From Lachnoclostridium sp. An181 (GTDB lineage Bacteria > Bacillota > Clostridia > Lachnospirales > Lachnospiraceae), in the NCBI RefSeq assembly GCF_002160325.1, contig NZ_NFKJ01000007.1, forward strand, positions 1 through 64,000: a stretch of DNA of 64,000 nt, in the 5' to 3' direction. Made by a program: the position numbers and the translations under genes. How positions within the stretch are numbered: the first letter of the stretch is position 1; the number at the start of each line of letters is the position of its first letter. The notes under the pieces were generated by a model. That model did not search any database. It saw only the letters and a program-made list of their open reading frames with translations, and was not told where the DNA came from. This document shows, piece by piece, positions 55,601-63,828 of this stretch.

Positions 55601-58203
55601 TGATCCGGGAACATAAATGGAACCTGTCCCACAAACGGACGGATTTCCGGCTCCATTCCTGCTTTAAATGCCATATCCACAACTTTCTTTGCAAGTTCTC
55701 CCTCTTTCTTTATTGCATCCAGGGAAATTTCATATTTTCCATAATACTGCTCTGTGCCACTGCTGTAATGCTGCAGCTCCTCTATTGCGGCATCATTCAG
55801 TCCCAATTCCTCTTTTGCATTGTACCAGATCGCATGTTCTCCCAGATCTATAAGGAACATATTGAACCCGTTCATTGCCATCCAGTCAATACGATGCTGC
55901 CACTCTTCTTCCCCATATAAATCCACTGTGTATTTGTACTCACAGTTTTCATTAAAATAATGTCTGTACTCATACGGGAACACGATGCGCACCGGTTCTT
56001 CCACCTCCGGCAGTGTCTTCGGCAATGTAAGGCTGCACTCTCCTACATACGGGAAATCCAGATATGCATAGTATTTCAGATAATAATTGTACGCAGTTGC
56101 AAGAGACACCCCATCGTTTCCGCGAAGCACTGGTTTCTTTTCCTTTGCATCCCAATCCACTTCATAGACGTCCCTTCCGGTCTCCTCATCTGCCGGGATT
56201 GTTTCAATGATAAAGTTTTCACTGCTGCCCTCACCGGTAATCCTGTCAATGAGATTTTTCGTCTCCCGAATTGGAATGATCGATGCCTCCTCAAATTTTG
56301 TTTCCGCACTGTGGATTTCCTCATTTAACTCACTGATCTCTCCAACCGTCACTTCTTGTTCAAGTGTTTCTCCTATCTTTTCAAGCTTGCCCTTGAATTC
56401 CTGTATCGCTCCATCTTTGTAGTCTTCTTCCTTGGCCGCATCTGCAAGTTTCCATGCATTTTTCAGCCTTATGGAGGTATCCTGCTTTTCTTCTTCATCT
56501 GCCATCTTTGGCACAACAGTTACCGTGCAGCTTGCACTTTTATTACCATACTCTGTCGTAGCTGTGACCACAACGGTTTCCTTCTCTGAACCGGAAGGAA
56601 GTCCTACAACTATCAAAGTTCCATCTTTCTCCACTTTCAGCACTTCTTCATTGGAGGAAGTAAAAATTACATTTTTATTGGATGCATATTCCGGTAAAAC
56701 AGTCGCATTTAATTTGGCTGTCTCTCCTTCCGCCATGGTCAGTGCCTCCCTATCCAGGAAGATCTGCATATCCTCTTCGCTTACTGTTGTCCCAACCGTA
56801 AGTTCATCGATCACATAGAATGCGGATGCAGCAAGGATATGAATGCGAAGAGCTGTACCTTTCACTGAGTTGTCAAAGGTCACTGTCTGTGACTCTGATA
56901 CATTCGTATTGGTCGTCCAGGCCATCGTATATTCTTTTCCGTTATCCACCGGTACCCATTCGCCATCTTTGTTTTTGCAGTCCACGGATATCCGGCTGAT
57001 ATTCTGTCCGGTCGCCCACCATGTCTGGAATGTAAGGGATTCAAACTCCAGCTCTCCATTGTAATCCAGTTCCAGATAGATGTCTTCTCCTGTCCCTTTT
57101 CCCTGGAAATGACTCTCCGTCAATTGATCCATGATATAGGAGAGAGGCGTGCTTGCAGTTCCTGTATATGTAATATCCGGTTTTTTCTGAGACTGAAGAA
57201 ATACAAATCTGCCGTCTTCCAGCATTTTTTCTGCATCCAAAACCGATCCTGTCCCGGCCGCGCCATTGTCCGCCGTCTCTTTTACTTTATTCACAATATT
57301 CCGGAAAGCATCCACATCCTCCTGATCGTACATCATCGGCTGATCTCCAACGACTGCTGCATGTAACAGATTTTCCGCCACACGCAGTTTCTGGTTCAGT
57401 TCCAAAGTGGATGCAAGCTGGGCACGTTTCAGATCACTGGTAAGCTCTACAATCTGTCGATTTACGTCCGCCAGCTCCTCTTTTGTATCCGGTTCTCCCT
57501 GGCTTTCTACAACTTCCATTCCTTCGTCAAAGGTGTTCAGAGACTCCATCCTCCAAAGGCCGATATCTTCTCCTGCCTTTCCACCGGCCTCTTCTCTTAA
57601 CGCATAGGCCTCTGCCTTCAAGCTGTCATAATCTGCTTTTGTGGACGGCACATACAACAGACGCATTTCTGAAACTGCAGTTGCATCTGTCACGATCTTC
57701 ACTGCTTTCGCCTTTACAGGTTCCTCAAATAAAAAATAAAATGTGTCAAGTTTTTGTACAACCTCTCCTTCCATGAAAGGAGTTTCTTCATAAGATGTTC
57801 CGTCTTCACTTATGTACACTTTATATTTTGACATCGTTCCCGCAATATTGTTGTCCATCCTTGAGACATACTGAAATCCGGTAAAGTATTCCGGCTCATT
57901 GTCCTTTGTACTTAAAATGATATCAACCCATTCCGGTGCATTTCCCCAGGATGCCTCCCATCTGGTGTCCATATTTTTGTCCAGCATGCGCTCTGCCCCA
58001 TATCCACTCTGTGTGCTGCTTGCAGATATGTTTGTGTCCTCTGCCGGAAATTCCAGCTGTTTATCATAGTTGACCCATGCATACGCGCTGCCGGTTTCTG
58101 CCTTTTGTTCTTTCGCATTTGCCGGCACCACCGGTGAAAGCTGGGTCAAGACCATGCTGGCAAGTGCAATGGAACTTATGACTTTCTTTAACTTTCCTTT
58201 CAT
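52687..58203 (-). CDS. Secreted, wall-anchored GH89-type alpha-N-acetylglucosaminidase, multidomain
   Basis: An 1838-residue enzyme. Order: signal peptide (1-31, ending PANAKE), CBM32/F5-8C-like domain (50-188), helical linker, second beta-sandwich (341-474), Ig-like BIG_2 domain (480-565), NAGLU N-terminal (about 660-715) and barrel (from about 748), C-terminal CBM32 (1404-1548), three FIVAR-type repeats (1553-1762), then SAKTGDE, a hydrophobic span and KKRR. Likely catalytic glutamates are Glu963 (DLVGEQG, matching the DPFHEGG acid/base loop) and Glu1081 (SPEGGDTN, matching the APEG nucleophile loop). The family removes terminal alpha-GlcNAc, as on gastric mucin. The sorting signal has KTGD rather than LPxTG. 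ATG at 58203 with GGAGAGG upstream. Confidence 0.9.
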   Translation of the reverse strand: MKGKLKKVISSIALASMVLTQLSPVVPANAKEQKAETGSAYAWVNYDKQLEFPAEDTNISASSTQSGYGAERMLDKNMDTRWEASWGNAPEWVDIILSTKDNEPEYFTGFQYVSRMDNNIAGTMSKYKVYISEDGTSYEETPFMEGEVVQKLDTFYFLFEEPVKAKAVKIVTDATAVSEMRLLYVPSTKADYDSLKAEAYALREEAGGKAGEDIGLWRMESLNTFDEGMEVVESQGEPDTKEELADVNRQIVELTSDLKRAQLASTLELNQKLRVAENLLHAAVVGDQPMMYDQEDVDAFRNIVNKVKETADNGAAGTGSVLDAEKMLEDGRFVFLQSQKKPDITYTGTASTPLSYIMDQLTESHFQGKGTGEDIYLELDYNGELEFESLTFQTWWATGQNISRISVDCKNKDGEWVPVDNGKEYTMAWTTNTNVSESQTVTFDNSVKGTALRIHILAASAFYVIDELTVGTTVSEEDMQIFLDREALTMAEGETAKLNATVLPEYASNKNVIFTSSNEEVLKVEKDGTLIVVGLPSGSEKETVVVTATTEYGNKSASCTVTVVPKMADEEEKQDTSIRLKNAWKLADAAKEEDYKDGAIQEFKGKLEKIGETLEQEVTVGEISELNEEIHSAETKFEEASIIPIRETKNLIDRITGEGSSENFIIETIPADEETGRDVYEVDWDAKEKKPVLRGNDGVSLATAYNYYLKYYAYLDFPYVGECSLTLPKTLPEVEEPVRIVFPYEYRHYFNENCEYKYTVDLYGEEEWQHRIDWMAMNGFNMFLIDLGEHAIWYNAKEELGLNDAAIEELQHYSSGTEQYYGKYEISLDAIKKEGELAKKVVDMAFKAGMEPEIRPFVGQVPFMFPDQHEDYYGSTSKAKMTISLDGSLFDGMFLYSAARWINLPQGVFISPEVAAADADKADEMKEKFVQISDIYYASLMEVLGYDEWGRTPAYAYKDLVGEQGFVVQHEAFPQKVIGEMNDQLMKLNPDAIWLQTSWRYQSWLPQYYDEGHLMFVDLSAENRPKWNTNNEFGGTPWLWSMLFNFGGNSGIEGDLTGVAADVLDAKENSQYMRGVSISPEGGDTNPALYAMMAEMTWRSEAPDMEKWIQDYVKRRYGVENYEAAKEEIDGAWKTLCGTAYKDFVGYDGPAQTLVNAYPKLSGSIARVYGSNAKLYETQDFLPAWEYMLKAAEKMEEPTEQFLYDLVDITRQALADISGEVYTSIKPAFDAQDKEEAMRYADWMIRICEDLDEILATNKNFMIGTRLEGAKGRGVTESDKEFYEQVERTFLTYWVLDDPNQASLTDYCNRHLSGLMTDYYGMRWEVFAKYLEQALDEDMTASEFNDKMSSLIEEEIKENEVAWSKDHTKYPTKTQGDAVEISKKLFEEYQPLIKELYGASDDSKDLPLEGMTATAGNEQAASGTEGPAYNVLDGNTSTIWHTDWNGSERDVQWIDISLGKEQIVDGLRYLPRQGGGVNGIVTAYEIYISDDNGQTYTKVAEGTWKQNSLWKAASFDAVKATNVKLQVVDAASDKDQLFASAAEIRITKGELTPQEPISTDILEYTLELAEKADTTGVIESVVKKFEETKTNAQEILDAAKAGDESVTQEMVDNAWKELIHVMQYLSFKQGDKTDLAKVIALADEMNKNLDSYLEEGKDGFVKALDAAKTVQEDGDAMQEDVNNAWKELLTAMAGLQKIPDKTALEELLKQAEELDEADYEAVSFAAFKAAYAEAKAVYENEQATKTQVSAATESLEEAIAKLTPAKGIDKDTVANAGSIQTGSDDKRTATDKNGKVTQNAVDTAAKSAKTGDETNTALPMAAGVFAAVAAAFVWKKRR

Positions 58204-58334
58204 AAAAAACCTCTCCTTCTCTTGTAAAAATTTTCCTTTTTTTGTATTTTGCTTTTCCTTTCTTATTTTTTCATCACCCTCCACAAAATGCGCACTTTCC
58301 ATAATATTTCTCTTTTTTTTATAATGTTATTATA

Positions 58335-58362
58335 CATATATCACAAACAATTTACTTGTCAA
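58335..58362 (-). promoter_or_regulatory. Promoter of the GH89 gene
   Basis: Minus-strand TTGACA (58357-58362), 16-base spacer, TATATG (58335-58340); a TATAAT at 58329-58334 is an alternative -10. A leader of about 125 bases follows. Confidence 0.55.
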
Positions 58363-58427
58363 AAAGCGGCTTCTTTTTCACTGTTTTTGTAAAAAACGGA
58401 ACTCTTTTTGAAAAAAGTGCAAGAAAA

Positions 58428-58475
58428 AGAGGTATGCAAACGGATTTGCTCCGATCACATACCTCTTAAAAATCA
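58428..58475 (-). terminator. Terminator of the small membrane-protein pair
   Basis: AAGAGGTATG and CATACCTCTT pair across a 22-base loop; on the minus strand TTTTTC follows. Confidence 0.75.
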
Positions 58476-58485
58476 TGTGTTCCTG

Positions 58486-58899
58486 TCATCTTTTCTGTTT
58501 CTCCTTTGTAAAATATCCCAATTTGATCAGTCCATACAAATCATAACTCCATTTGCCGGTACCCATGGTCAGTATGATAGGAATAGCTCCACCCTCTGCC
58601 AACATGACCATAACACTATAAGTAAGTACGATTCCCCTTGCTCCCACACAAAGACATGCTCCTGCTTTTATACGCATCCAACCTCTGGAAATCCCATCTA
58701 TCACTACACCTGCAGCATACACAATCAAAAAACAAGATAAAAATCCATCAAAGAAAAAAAGATTATATATCACTGTTGCAATAAGAGCAACTGCTCCAAT
58801 TGCTACGTCTGTTTTTGCACTCTTTTCCATCAGGCAAAAATCATGGTTCTGCTCTTTTTGTACGTCTAATTTCCAATCCCTTTCTACTTCCTTTCTCAT
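58486..58899 (-). CDS. Small membrane protein, copy 2 of tandem pair
   Basis: A 137-residue protein with a basic/acidic head (MRKEVERDWKLDVQKEQ) and three or four hydrophobic segments (IGAVALIATVIYNLFFF, FLSCFLIVYAAGVVIDGI, IVLTYSVMVMLAEGGAIPIIL). It ends LYGLIKLGYFTKEKQKR, as does its neighbour. Possibly of the DUF6442-like group, but I am not sure. ATG at 58899 with GAGGAG upstream. It lies 30 bases after the paralog at 58930. Confidence 0.65.
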   Translation of the reverse strand: MRKEVERDWKLDVQKEQNHDFCLMEKSAKTDVAIGAVALIATVIYNLFFFDGFLSCFLIVYAAGVVIDGISRGWMRIKAGACLCVGARGIVLTYSVMVMLAEGGAIPIILTMGTGKWSYDLYGLIKLGYFTKEKQKR

Positions 58900-58929
58900 A
58901 TTTTTCAACTCCTCTTAGGAATGAATCTG

Positions 58930-59364
58930 TCATCTTTTCTGTTTCTCCTGCATGAAATACCCCAATTTGATCAGTCCATACAATTGATAGAGACGATATC
59001 CGCCTGCAATCGCCACCACGATCGCGCCCACTACTCTCAATGAGAGATCTGCAAATTTCAAAACCAACATTGCCGCCACGAAAAATGCTACGCCTCCTAC
59101 TCTTGCAGCTGCACAGATATAAGCGCCTTCTTTCGAATGAATCCATGATTCTGAAATTTCATCCACGATAAAGAATATCGTACCTGCGATCATCAGATAA
59201 CTGCTGCGATCCTCTGCGAAAAAAATATTGAGCATCAGCGCTGCAAAAACGATTGCAATTTCTACTAATATACGTTCCTTGGATACATATTTCGGGTGAT
59301 AACGTTCAATTTCCATTTCGCGTTCCCATTCATATTCCCACTTATGTTCTATTTCCTTTTTCAT
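58930..59364 (-). CDS. Small membrane protein, copy 1 of tandem pair
   Basis: A 144-residue paralog of the gene at 58486: charged head (MKKEIEHKWEYEWEREMEIER), four hydrophobic segments and the same C-terminus (LYGLIKLGYFMQEKQKR). The first 50 bases of each 3' end are nearly identical while the rest has diverged, which points to duplication with later conversion of the end. AAGGGAG precedes the ATG at 59364. Function unknown. Confidence 0.65.
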   Translation of the reverse strand: MKKEIEHKWEYEWEREMEIERYHPKYVSKERILVEIAIVFAALMLNIFFAEDRSSYLMIAGTIFFIVDEISESWIHSKEGAYICAAARVGGVAFFVAAMLVLKFADLSLRVVGAIVVAIAGGYRLYQLYGLIKLGYFMQEKQKR

Positions 59365-59445
59365 TCTCCTCAACTCCCTTCTGCTAAATTCAGACTTTTT
59401 TTCTTTTATTCTATCATTTTCTCATTAATTATTCCACAAATATTT

Positions 59446-59487
59446 AGGGGATGCCATGGCTTTTCTCTCAACCATAACATCCCCTGA
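59446..59487 (-). terminator. Probable terminator of nrdDG
   Basis: AGGGGATG and CATCCCCT pair around a 24-base loop just after the nrdG stop at 59497. The T-run is poor. Confidence 0.45.
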
Positions 59488-59496
59488 TTTCATTCT

Positions 59497-60075
59497 CTAT
59501 TCTGCGCTCACACCGCTCTTTGGATTTTCTTTTACTTCCACATGAATATATTCTTCCGGTTCCCACAGTACCGTCTTTCCCTGCTGCAAAGACTGTGGCA
59601 CATTGATCAGTCTTTGATTTGCAGAGCCACGGAACAAAAGATCCGGCTGTTTCTTTTCTTCCACAAATCTTCCGTCCACGAGCACATCAATACATGCCAA
59701 AAGCTCTTTTGTCTCCGGAACATTCTCATACATCCAGCCTAAAATCTCCGGCTCCCACATATATCCGGAATAACACCAGATTGTTTTCTCCGGGTAGTGC
59801 TCCCTTACTTTCTTTATGAAGGAAAGAAGGCCTTTTTGGTTGTCCGGGTGCAGCGGCTCGCCGCCAAGCAGCGTCATTCCGTGATAATAGGTTTTCCCAA
59901 GTTCTTTCAGGATAAAGTTTTCGGTTTCTTCTGTAAAAGGTTTCCCGTAGGAAAAATCCCAGGCCTCCTGATTAAAACATCCTTTGCACGCATGAGGACA
60001 TCCGCTGACAAACAAGGAGACACGGATTCCCGGGCCGTTTGCAACGTCCCATCGCTTGATATCTGCGTAATTCAT
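59497..60075 (-). CDS. nrdG: Anaerobic ribonucleotide reductase activating protein
   Basis: A 192-residue radical-SAM enzyme that installs the glycyl radical on NrdD. The cluster motif is CPHACKGC (C-x3-C-x2-C), with GPGIRVSLFVSGC before it and MTLLGGEPLHPDNQ after it. AAGGAGTG precedes the ATG. It follows nrdD 15 bases after its stop in the same transcript. Confidence 0.95.
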   Translation of the reverse strand: MNYADIKRWDVANGPGIRVSLFVSGCPHACKGCFNQEAWDFSYGKPFTEETENFILKELGKTYYHGMTLLGGEPLHPDNQKGLLSFIKKVREHYPEKTIWCYSGYMWEPEILGWMYENVPETKELLACIDVLVDGRFVEEKKQPDLLFRGSANQRLINVPQSLQQGKTVLWEPEEYIHVEVKENPKSGVSAE

Positions 60076-60090
60076 TGTCCGGCACTCCTT

Positions 60091-62217
60091 TTACAAATGC
60101 ATCACTCTGCTCTTGATCTCTTTTGTCTTTCCAGGATTCCAGAAGTTTTCTCCCAGATATCCGCAAGTTCTTCTTGTGACATTCATGCGGGATTCATCTT
60201 TATTGTGGCAGACCGGGCATTCCCACTCATAGTTGTCATTAATCTTAATCTCGCCGTCATAGCCACATACCTGGCAGTAGTCGGATTTTGTGTTAAACTC
60301 CGCATACTGGATATTGTCATAGATGAATTTTACAACTTCCTCGACTGCTTCCAAGTTGTTGTTCAGGTTCGGAATCTCCACGTACGAGATGCAGCCGCCT
60401 GTACTGATTGTCTGGAACTGGCTTTCAAATTCAAATTTATCGAATGCGTCAATGTGCTCTCTTACATCTACATGATAGGAATTAGTGTAATATCCTTTAT
60501 CTGTCACATCTTTGATCTCCCCGAAACGTTTTCCGTCAATCTCTGCAAAACGATAGCAAAGGCTTTCCGCAGGTGTTCCGTAAAGTCCGAAACCAAGTCC
60601 TGTTGTCTCCTTCCAGGTATCCGTTGCGTTTTTCAGACGTCTCATCACTTTCAGGGCAAATTTCTGTCCTTCTTCTCCTGTCTGGCTTTCCCCTGTCATG
60701 ATCTTTGTAAGCTCATACAGTCCGATATATCCAAGACTTAAGGTTGAATATCCGCCGTGAAGATATTTATCGATCTTTTCTCCTTTTTTCAGCCTTGCAA
60801 TGGCTCCGTACTGCCAATGTACCGGGCTGACATCGGAAGAGGTGCCTTCCAGTGCCTTATGTCTGCACATCAAAGCCTCAAAACAGAGGGAAAGTCTTTC
60901 GTCCAGAACCTGCCAGAATTTTTCCATGTCTCCGCCTGACACAATACCTGCCTGTGGAAGATTCAGGCTGACTACCCCCTGATTAAATCTTCCTTCCCAT
61001 TTGTAATTTCCGTTCTCGTCTTTCCATGGAGAAAGGAAAGAGCGGCATCCCATAGGGGAGAATACATTGCCTTCATAGTTTTCTTTCATCTTCTTAGCGG
61101 AAATATAATCCGGATACATTCTCTTTGCAGAACATTTTACTGCAACTCTCGTCAGGTCATCGTATTTTCCGCCTTTTAAGCAATTATCCTCATTTAACAC
61201 ATAGACCAGTTTCGGGAATGCCGGTGTCACATACACTCCGGATTCATTCTTGATCCCCTCTATACGCTGGCGGAGGATTTCACGGATGATCATTTCCACT
61301 TCATCTGCATATTCATAGTCTTTGTCCGGATTCAGGAACAATGTCACGAACGGGGACTGTCCATTTGTTGTCATCAGCGTATTGATCTGATACTGGATTG
61401 TCTGTACACCGGAGCGCAGTTCATCCTGAAGTCTGTCATCTGCAAGCTGCTGCAAAAGTTCCTCGCTGATGGTATCGCTGTATTTTGCACGATACTTTGC
61501 CAAGTATTTTTCCCGGCTTCTTCTCAAATATTTTCCAAGATGACGCACATCCACAGACTGTCCTCCGTACTGGCTGCTTGCCACGGATGCGATAATCTGT
61601 GTCATGACTGTACATGCAACGTGGAAACTTTTCGGTGATTCGATCAGTTTTCCGTTCATGACTGTGCCATTGTCAAGCATGTCCCCGATATTGACAAGAC
61701 AGCAGTTAAAGATCGGCTGCAGGAAATAGTCCATATCATGGAAATGGATCACACCCTGTTCATGGGCCTTTACGATTTTTTCCGGCAGGAGAATCCTCTT
61801 TGTCAAATCCTTTGACACCTCTCCTGCAATATAGTCTCGCTGTGTGGAAGCCAGCGTGGAATTTTTATTGGAGTTTTCTGTCTTAAGCTCTGAATTTTCC
61901 CCGCGGATCAGGCGCAAAATGGAATCATCCGTTGTATTGGATTTGCGCACAAGCGCACGCGTGTAACGATAGATGATATATTTTTTGGCCAGATTGTATT
62001 TTCCGTCCTCCATCAATTTCTGTTCTATGATATCCTGGATATCTTCCACTGCCATGCTTTCCAGTTTTCGGTTTTCAATGGATGCCACGATATCATACAG
62101 TTTTTCTTCTGATATTTTATCCAGTTTGTCTACTTCATTGTTGGCCTTCTGAATGGCACTGATGATTTTATTGCGGTCGTATTCCACCTGACGACCATCC
62201 CTTTTGATCACTTTCAT
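60091..62217 (-). CDS. nrdD: Class III (anaerobic) ribonucleoside-triphosphate reductase
   Basis: A 708-residue glycyl-radical enzyme that makes deoxynucleotides without oxygen. N-terminal ATP-cone (about 1-95, KRDGRQVEYDRNKIISAIQKANNEV), the large barrel (for example CRSFLSPWKDENGNY), a zinc ribbon (CQVCGYDGEIKIND, CPVCHN) and the glycyl-radical end RRTCGYLGENFWNPGKTKEI. Two NrdR-type boxes lie upstream. Normal length. Confidence 0.96.
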   Translation of the reverse strand: MKVIKRDGRQVEYDRNKIISAIQKANNEVDKLDKISEEKLYDIVASIENRKLESMAVEDIQDIIEQKLMEDGKYNLAKKYIIYRYTRALVRKSNTTDDSILRLIRGENSELKTENSNKNSTLASTQRDYIAGEVSKDLTKRILLPEKIVKAHEQGVIHFHDMDYFLQPIFNCCLVNIGDMLDNGTVMNGKLIESPKSFHVACTVMTQIIASVASSQYGGQSVDVRHLGKYLRRSREKYLAKYRAKYSDTISEELLQQLADDRLQDELRSGVQTIQYQINTLMTTNGQSPFVTLFLNPDKDYEYADEVEMIIREILRQRIEGIKNESGVYVTPAFPKLVYVLNEDNCLKGGKYDDLTRVAVKCSAKRMYPDYISAKKMKENYEGNVFSPMGCRSFLSPWKDENGNYKWEGRFNQGVVSLNLPQAGIVSGGDMEKFWQVLDERLSLCFEALMCRHKALEGTSSDVSPVHWQYGAIARLKKGEKIDKYLHGGYSTLSLGYIGLYELTKIMTGESQTGEEGQKFALKVMRRLKNATDTWKETTGLGFGLYGTPAESLCYRFAEIDGKRFGEIKDVTDKGYYTNSYHVDVREHIDAFDKFEFESQFQTISTGGCISYVEIPNLNNNLEAVEEVVKFIYDNIQYAEFNTKSDYCQVCGYDGEIKINDNYEWECPVCHNKDESRMNVTRRTCGYLGENFWNPGKTKEIKSRVMHL

Positions 62218-62265
62218 ATATGCTTCACTCTTTCTATTAATATATTCTCATTTTTGACAATTGCT

Positions 62266-62333
62266 ATTATAGCAAATCCGCCATGCTTTTTCTACCATAT
62301 CTTGTGTTTTTTTTGATTTCCTACTATATGTTG
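62266..62333 (-). promoter_or_regulatory. nrdD promoter with tandem NrdR-like boxes
   Basis: On the minus strand CAACATATAGTAG (62321-62333) and CAAGATATGGTAG (62292-62304) are 29 bases apart and resemble the NrdR box core (ACA-x-TAT). An extended -10 TTGCTATAAT (TATAAT at 62266-62271) follows; the second box covers the -35 position, so NrdR would repress. Confidence 0.7.
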
Positions 62334-62349
62334 TATTATCAGACAAAAA

Positions 62350-62379
62350 GGCCAAAGGATGGAAATTATCCTTCGGCCC
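62350..62379 (-). terminator. Terminator overlapping the NuoE-like stop codon
   Basis: GGGCCGAAGGATAA and ATCCTTTGGCC form a stem with TTTTTG after it on the minus strand; the last three codons and stop of the gene lie inside the stem. Confidence 0.7.
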
Positions 62380-62845
62380 TGTATTTTTGAAGAATTCGGG
62401 GGATATCCTGCTCTTTTACGTGCGTATGCAGTTCCCCGTCAACCAGCATGTTTGGGGATGTTTTGCAATGTTTCAGACAATTTCTGACCGACACCAAAAA
62501 CACACCATCCTTTGAGATTCCTCCCTCATCCGGCATCAGCTCCTTTTTGACTGCACGGATGAGCGCTGCCCCGTCTTTCTTTGCACACCGCTCTCCGGAA
62601 CAGAGTACGATCCTATGCCTGTATGCAGCCTCCCGAAGGCTTGGATACAGTTTCATGATAAAGGAGATCACACTCTCCTTGACATCGAACTCTTTGGAAA
62701 TCCTCTTTTGAATGTCCTTTGGCACACAGCCCATCTCCTCCTGTATCTCACGCAGCATGGCGACAAGATTTTCCTGTTCTTTTGGATTTTTTAAAGACTG
62801 ATAATAGGAGATGATTTCTGTCACCATCTCTTCCTGTCCCTGCAT
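62366..62845 (-). CDS. NuoE-like thioredoxin-fold [2Fe-2S] ferredoxin subunit
   Basis: A 159-residue protein of the NuoE/HndA (24-kDa) family: N-terminal helical part, then LCSGERC and CLKHCKTSPNMLVDG, the four cluster cysteines in the C-x4-C ... C-x3-C pattern. It normally pairs with a NuoF-like diaphorase or hydrogenase; no partner is in this window. GAAGGAGG precedes the ATG. Its neighbour upstream is cysE, 15 bases away, so the two may be one transcript. Confidence 0.88.
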   Translation of the reverse strand: MQGQEEMVTEIISYYQSLKNPKEQENLVAMLREIQEEMGCVPKDIQKRISKEFDVKESVISFIMKLYPSLREAAYRHRIVLCSGERCAKKDGAALIRAVKKELMPDEGGISKDGVFLVSVRNCLKHCKTSPNMLVDGELHTHVKEQDIPRILQKYRAEG

Positions 62846-62860
62846 GTTTGTTCCTCCTTC

Positions 62861-63772
62861 TTATTCTTCCCAGTCCCATGCATGTTTCTTTGGAACCTTG
62901 ATCACAAGCTCCGGCGCCTTTGCACTGACCTTTGTGTTTGCCGGAACGGACTGGGTGATAAAGGTATTACCACCAATGATCGTATTTGCCCCGATGACAG
63001 TCTCTCCTCCCAGTACGCTGGAGTTGGAATACACGGTCACATGATCTTCAATCGTCGGGTGTCGTTTCACTCCGGAAAGCTGCTGTCCGTCGCGGGTGGA
63101 GAGAGCTCCAAGCGTCACTCCCTGGTACAGTTTGACATGGTCTCCGATTTTCGTCGTCTCGCCGATCACCACACCCGTTCCGTGGTCAATAAAAAAATAT
63201 TCTCCGATTTCCGCTCCCGGATTGATGTCGATTCCCGTTCGCCCGTGAGCATACTCTGACATCACTCTTGGAATAAAAGGAATCTTTTCTTTGTAAAGAA
63301 TATGTGCGATCCTGTATACATAAATGGCAAAAAGTCCAGGATATGAAAAAATGATCTCCTCTTTGCTATGCGCGGCCGGATCTCCGTCAAACCCTGCCTG
63401 AATATCCGTAAGGAGAGTTCTCTGCACACCCGGCAGTGCGCCAAAAAAGATGTCGCATACTTCCTCTGCGCGTCCATCCAACGTCTCGCCTTCTAATGTC
63501 CCCTCATACGTCAGAGCAATCTTCACCTGCTCTTTGAGTACATCATAGAGATGATTCACTTTATACCCCACATAGTGTACTGCCTCTGTCTCCAGCATGG
63601 TGTCTCTTCCGAAATACCCCGGAAACATCACTGTTTTGAGCTCCCGGATAAAATCGATCACAACGGACCGCTCTGGCATTGGTTTTCCCTTTTTTGCACA
63701 AAATAATTCTTCCATTTTATAATTGTTTCCGATTTCATCTACCATCTTTTGAATCGTTTTCTTTTTTCCCAT
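62861..63772 (-). CDS. cysE: Serine O-acetyltransferase (EpsC/CysE type)
   Basis: A 303-residue hexapeptide-repeat enzyme that makes O-acetylserine for CysK. A longer N-terminal helical region (about 1-190) precedes the left-handed beta-helix, with GRTGIDINPGAEIGEYFFIDHGTGVVIGETTKIGDHVKLYQGVTLGAL (catalytic His in the HGTG segment), then KRHPTIEDHVTVYSNSSVLGG. It is the EpsC subtype. GAGGG precedes the ATG. Start and spacing to the NuoE-like gene are normal. Confidence 0.94.
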   Translation of the reverse strand: MGKKKTIQKMVDEIGNNYKMEELFCAKKGKPMPERSVVIDFIRELKTVMFPGYFGRDTMLETEAVHYVGYKVNHLYDVLKEQVKIALTYEGTLEGETLDGRAEEVCDIFFGALPGVQRTLLTDIQAGFDGDPAAHSKEEIIFSYPGLFAIYVYRIAHILYKEKIPFIPRVMSEYAHGRTGIDINPGAEIGEYFFIDHGTGVVIGETTKIGDHVKLYQGVTLGALSTRDGQQLSGVKRHPTIEDHVTVYSNSSVLGGETVIGANTIIGGNTFITQSVPANTKVSAKAPELVIKVPKKHAWDWEE

Positions 63773-63799
63773 GGCAATCCCTCATTGCTTTTTTGCTTT

Positions 63800-63828
63800 A
63801 TCATATTATAGTGTTTCTGTTTTGTCAA
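63800..63828 (-). promoter_or_regulatory. cysE promoter overlapping the hemD stop
   Basis: Minus-strand TTGACA (63823-63828), 17-base spacer, TATGAT (63800-63805). The -35 box contains the TGA stop codon of hemD (63825-63827). Confidence 0.6.

Noticed and set aside
58204-58302. 33-codon N-terminal extension of the GH89 protein
   Set aside because: The extension is highly charged and would hide the signal peptide; the ATG at 58203 has GGAGAGG and starts a normal signal sequence.
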